Below, in pieces: positions 6,786 through 7,646 of a DNA stretch of 7,646 bases. Position 1 is the stretch's first letter. Every line of letters starts with the position of its first letter. The notes under the pieces are model-generated. The model was not told where the DNA came from and made no database searches. It saw only the letters and a list, made by a program, of their open reading frames with translations. A program made the translations under genes and the position numbers. Source of the DNA: Armatimonadota bacterium (GTDB lineage Bacteria > Armatimonadota > Zipacnadia > Zipacnadales > FEN-943); assembly GCA_029777735.1 (NCBI GenBank), contig JAKORR010000485.1, positions 1 through 7,646 of the forward strand. The letters are read 5' to 3'.

Positions 6786-6928
6786 GGGCGGACCTGAGAA
6801 GCCACCGCCCTCAGACGCACGTCCACGCGCCGGCTGAGCGACGTCAGAGACGATGTTCGGTTGATGCTACCCGAGTCCTGCACGCCACACCCCGCTGCCA
6901 CACCGAGAAGGCCAGTGTGTCCACGATT

Positions 6929-6944
6929 AGCAGTGCGTTCTGCT
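6929..6944. repeat. Short inverted repeat in the divergent spacer
   Basis: AGCAG (6929-6933) and CTGCT (6940-6944) flank a six-base loop between the glycosidase and oxidoreductase genes. The plus strand after it is T-rich (6945-6964). The stem is only five pairs, so it may be chance or part of an operator. Confidence 0.2.
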
Positions 6945-6981
6945 GCTTATCTCTTTCGTTTTGCCAAGACTTCGGCTACGA

Positions 6982-6991
6982 TTTGGCCAAA
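6982..6991. promoter_or_regulatory. Palindrome TTTGGCCAAA, possible operator
   Basis: TTTGGCCAAA is a perfect ten-base palindrome. It lies 20 bases upstream of the oxidoreductase start codon and just before its ribosome site. A related sequence, TTGCCAA, occurs at 6961-6967, about two helix turns upstream. The arrangement would suit a dimeric repressor acting on the plus-strand gene, and perhaps on the divergent glycosidase. No regulator gene is in the window, so this is inference. Confidence 0.3.
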
Positions 6992-6997
6992 CTACCA

Positions 6998-7003
6998 GGG
7001 AGG
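6998..7003 (+). promoter_or_regulatory. Ribosome binding site of the FAD oxidoreductase gene
   Basis: GGGAGG is placed eight bases before the ATG at 7012. This spacing favours that start over the internal in-frame ATG at 7075, which has no comparable site. Confidence 0.6.
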
Positions 7004-7011
7004 ATAGAGCA

Positions 7012-7646
7012 ATGCCTAATTGCGGTACCCCGATAGAGCCGGTTGCGCCGGGCGGGTCCCTACACGCGGAGCCCATGCCCTTTTCCCTACCGCCTGTGGA
7101 AGAGGAAGACTGCGACGTAGTGGTGGTCGGTGGCGGCCTGGCGGGGCTGCGAGCGGCCATTGCGGCCCGGGAACGAGGTGCGCGGGTGCTGCTACTGTCA
7201 AAGACGCCTCCCTCGGAAACGACTTCTGTACTGGCTTGGGGCACGGTCTCGGGGGCCGTCGGTGGCGTCACTGTCGAGGACTACCTGGCCCAGCTTGAGA
7301 GCAAGTCCCAGGGCGTCGGAAACCCGGCCCTGCGCGCGGTTCTAGCCAAGGAGACTGCCCACCGCCTCGACGACCTCCCGCGCTTTGGGGTTCCCGTCAC
7401 CATCGGTCGAGGGCACGTACGGGCCGACGGGCCCTTCAGCCGGCCTGGGCTTTCCCTCATCGAGCCCATGGTCGAGTTCGCCCGCGCCCAAGGGGTAACT
7501 GTCCGAGCGGGCGTCAGAACCCTAGGCCTCCTCCTGTCGGGGGACGCCGTTTGTGGGCTTGTCATCCGAGAGGGAACTACCATCAGCCAGGTGCGGGCGG
7601 GCGCCGTGGTGCTTTGTGGGGGTGGCTTCAGCGGCCTGCTGCCTCG
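7012..7646 (+). CDS. FAD-dependent oxidoreductase, FAD_binding_2 / fumarate reductase flavoprotein-like (3' end outside window)
   Basis: The first 211 residues are visible and the frame is open at the edge. Residues 34-64 are an FAD-binding Rossmann entry: CDVVVVGGGLAGLRAAIAA, with the dinucleotide motif G40-G-G-L-A-G45, then VLLLSK at the end of the second strand. Family features follow in order: an SVLAWGTVSGAVGG stretch (in place of the usual GGI/ANA region), the segment GVPVTIGRGHVRADG, LIEPMVEFARAQGVTV, and VVLCGGGFSG near residue 205. The last replaces the common ATGG of succinate dehydrogenase, fumarate reductase and L-aspartate oxidase flavoproteins. The roughly 33-residue N-terminal lead, rich in Pro and acidic residues, has no hydrophobic or twin-Arg signal, so the protein is probably cytoplasmic. 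Catalytic residues of the C-terminal part lie outside the window, and the substrate cannot be named. It is divergent from the glycosidase across 242 bases. Confidence 0.85.
   Translation, partial: MPNCGTPIEPVAPGGSLHAEPMPFSLPPVEEEDCDVVVVGGGLAGLRAAIAARERGARVLLLSKTPPSETTSVLAWGTVSGAVGGVTVEDYLAQLESKSQGVGNPALRAVLAKETAHRLDDLPRFGVPVTIGRGHVRADGPFSRPGLSLIEPMVEFARAQGVTVRAGVRTLGLLLSGDAVCGLVIREGTTISQVRAGAVVLCGGGFSGLLP

Noticed and set aside
1..7646. Defence island, CRISPR array, toxin-antitoxin pair or mobile element
   Set aside because: There are no regularly spaced repeats, transposase or integrase motifs, small overlapping gene pairs or terminal inverted repeats. All genes are explained by metabolic, tRNA-modification or unassigned protein families.

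Overview
The window is GC-rich, compact bacterial chromosomal DNA. Signs of this are Shine-Dalgarno motifs close to AGGAGG, short intergenic gaps and one GTG start. It carries seven protein genes: five complete, and one running off each edge. I see no tRNA, rRNA, CRISPR array, transposase, phage gene or recognisable defence cassette. The gene mix is a large secreted multidomain glycosidase, a 'FDCNARIG'-type amidohydrolase-fold protein and small cupin and Nudix enzymes. This resembles environmental lineages such as Armatimonadota, Planctomycetota or Chloroflexota. That placement is an impression, not a demonstrated assignment.

Layout from left to right. (i) Minus strand: a Nudix ADP-ribose pyrophosphatase (1216 to 680) is followed 44 bases later by an unidentified membrane-anchored protein (635 to beyond base 1). 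The two are probably co-transcribed. (ii) Plus strand: an amidohydrolase-2-like TIM-barrel protein (1354-2097) is divergent from the Nudix gene. It seems to have lost all the usual metal ligands. (iii) Minus strand: a single-domain cupin (2459 to 2124) is convergent with it. (iv) Plus strand: the tRNA 2-thiouridylase mnmA (2589-3653) is preceded by a strong predicted hairpin. (v) A 164-base convergent spacer holds two small hairpins. (vi) Minus strand: a 983-residue exported clan GH-A (GH39-like) glycoside hydrolase with flanking beta-sandwich modules (6769 to 3818). (vii) A divergent spacer holds a perfect 10-base palindrome and leads to a plus-strand FAD-dependent oxidoreductase (7012 to beyond 7646).

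The strands run - - + - + - +, so apart from the Nudix pair each gene is probably its own transcription unit. I see no evidence that these genes form one pathway. The window mixes housekeeping functions (mnmA, Nudix) with accessory carbohydrate and redox functions. For three genes (cupin, mnmA, glycosidase) the longest possible reading frame starts too far upstream. I chose shorter starts from ribosome-binding sites, the signal peptide or the conserved N-terminus. The most unusual items are the metal-ligand-less amidohydrolase-fold protein and the domain architecture of the glycosidase. I did not find a convincing new multi-gene system.
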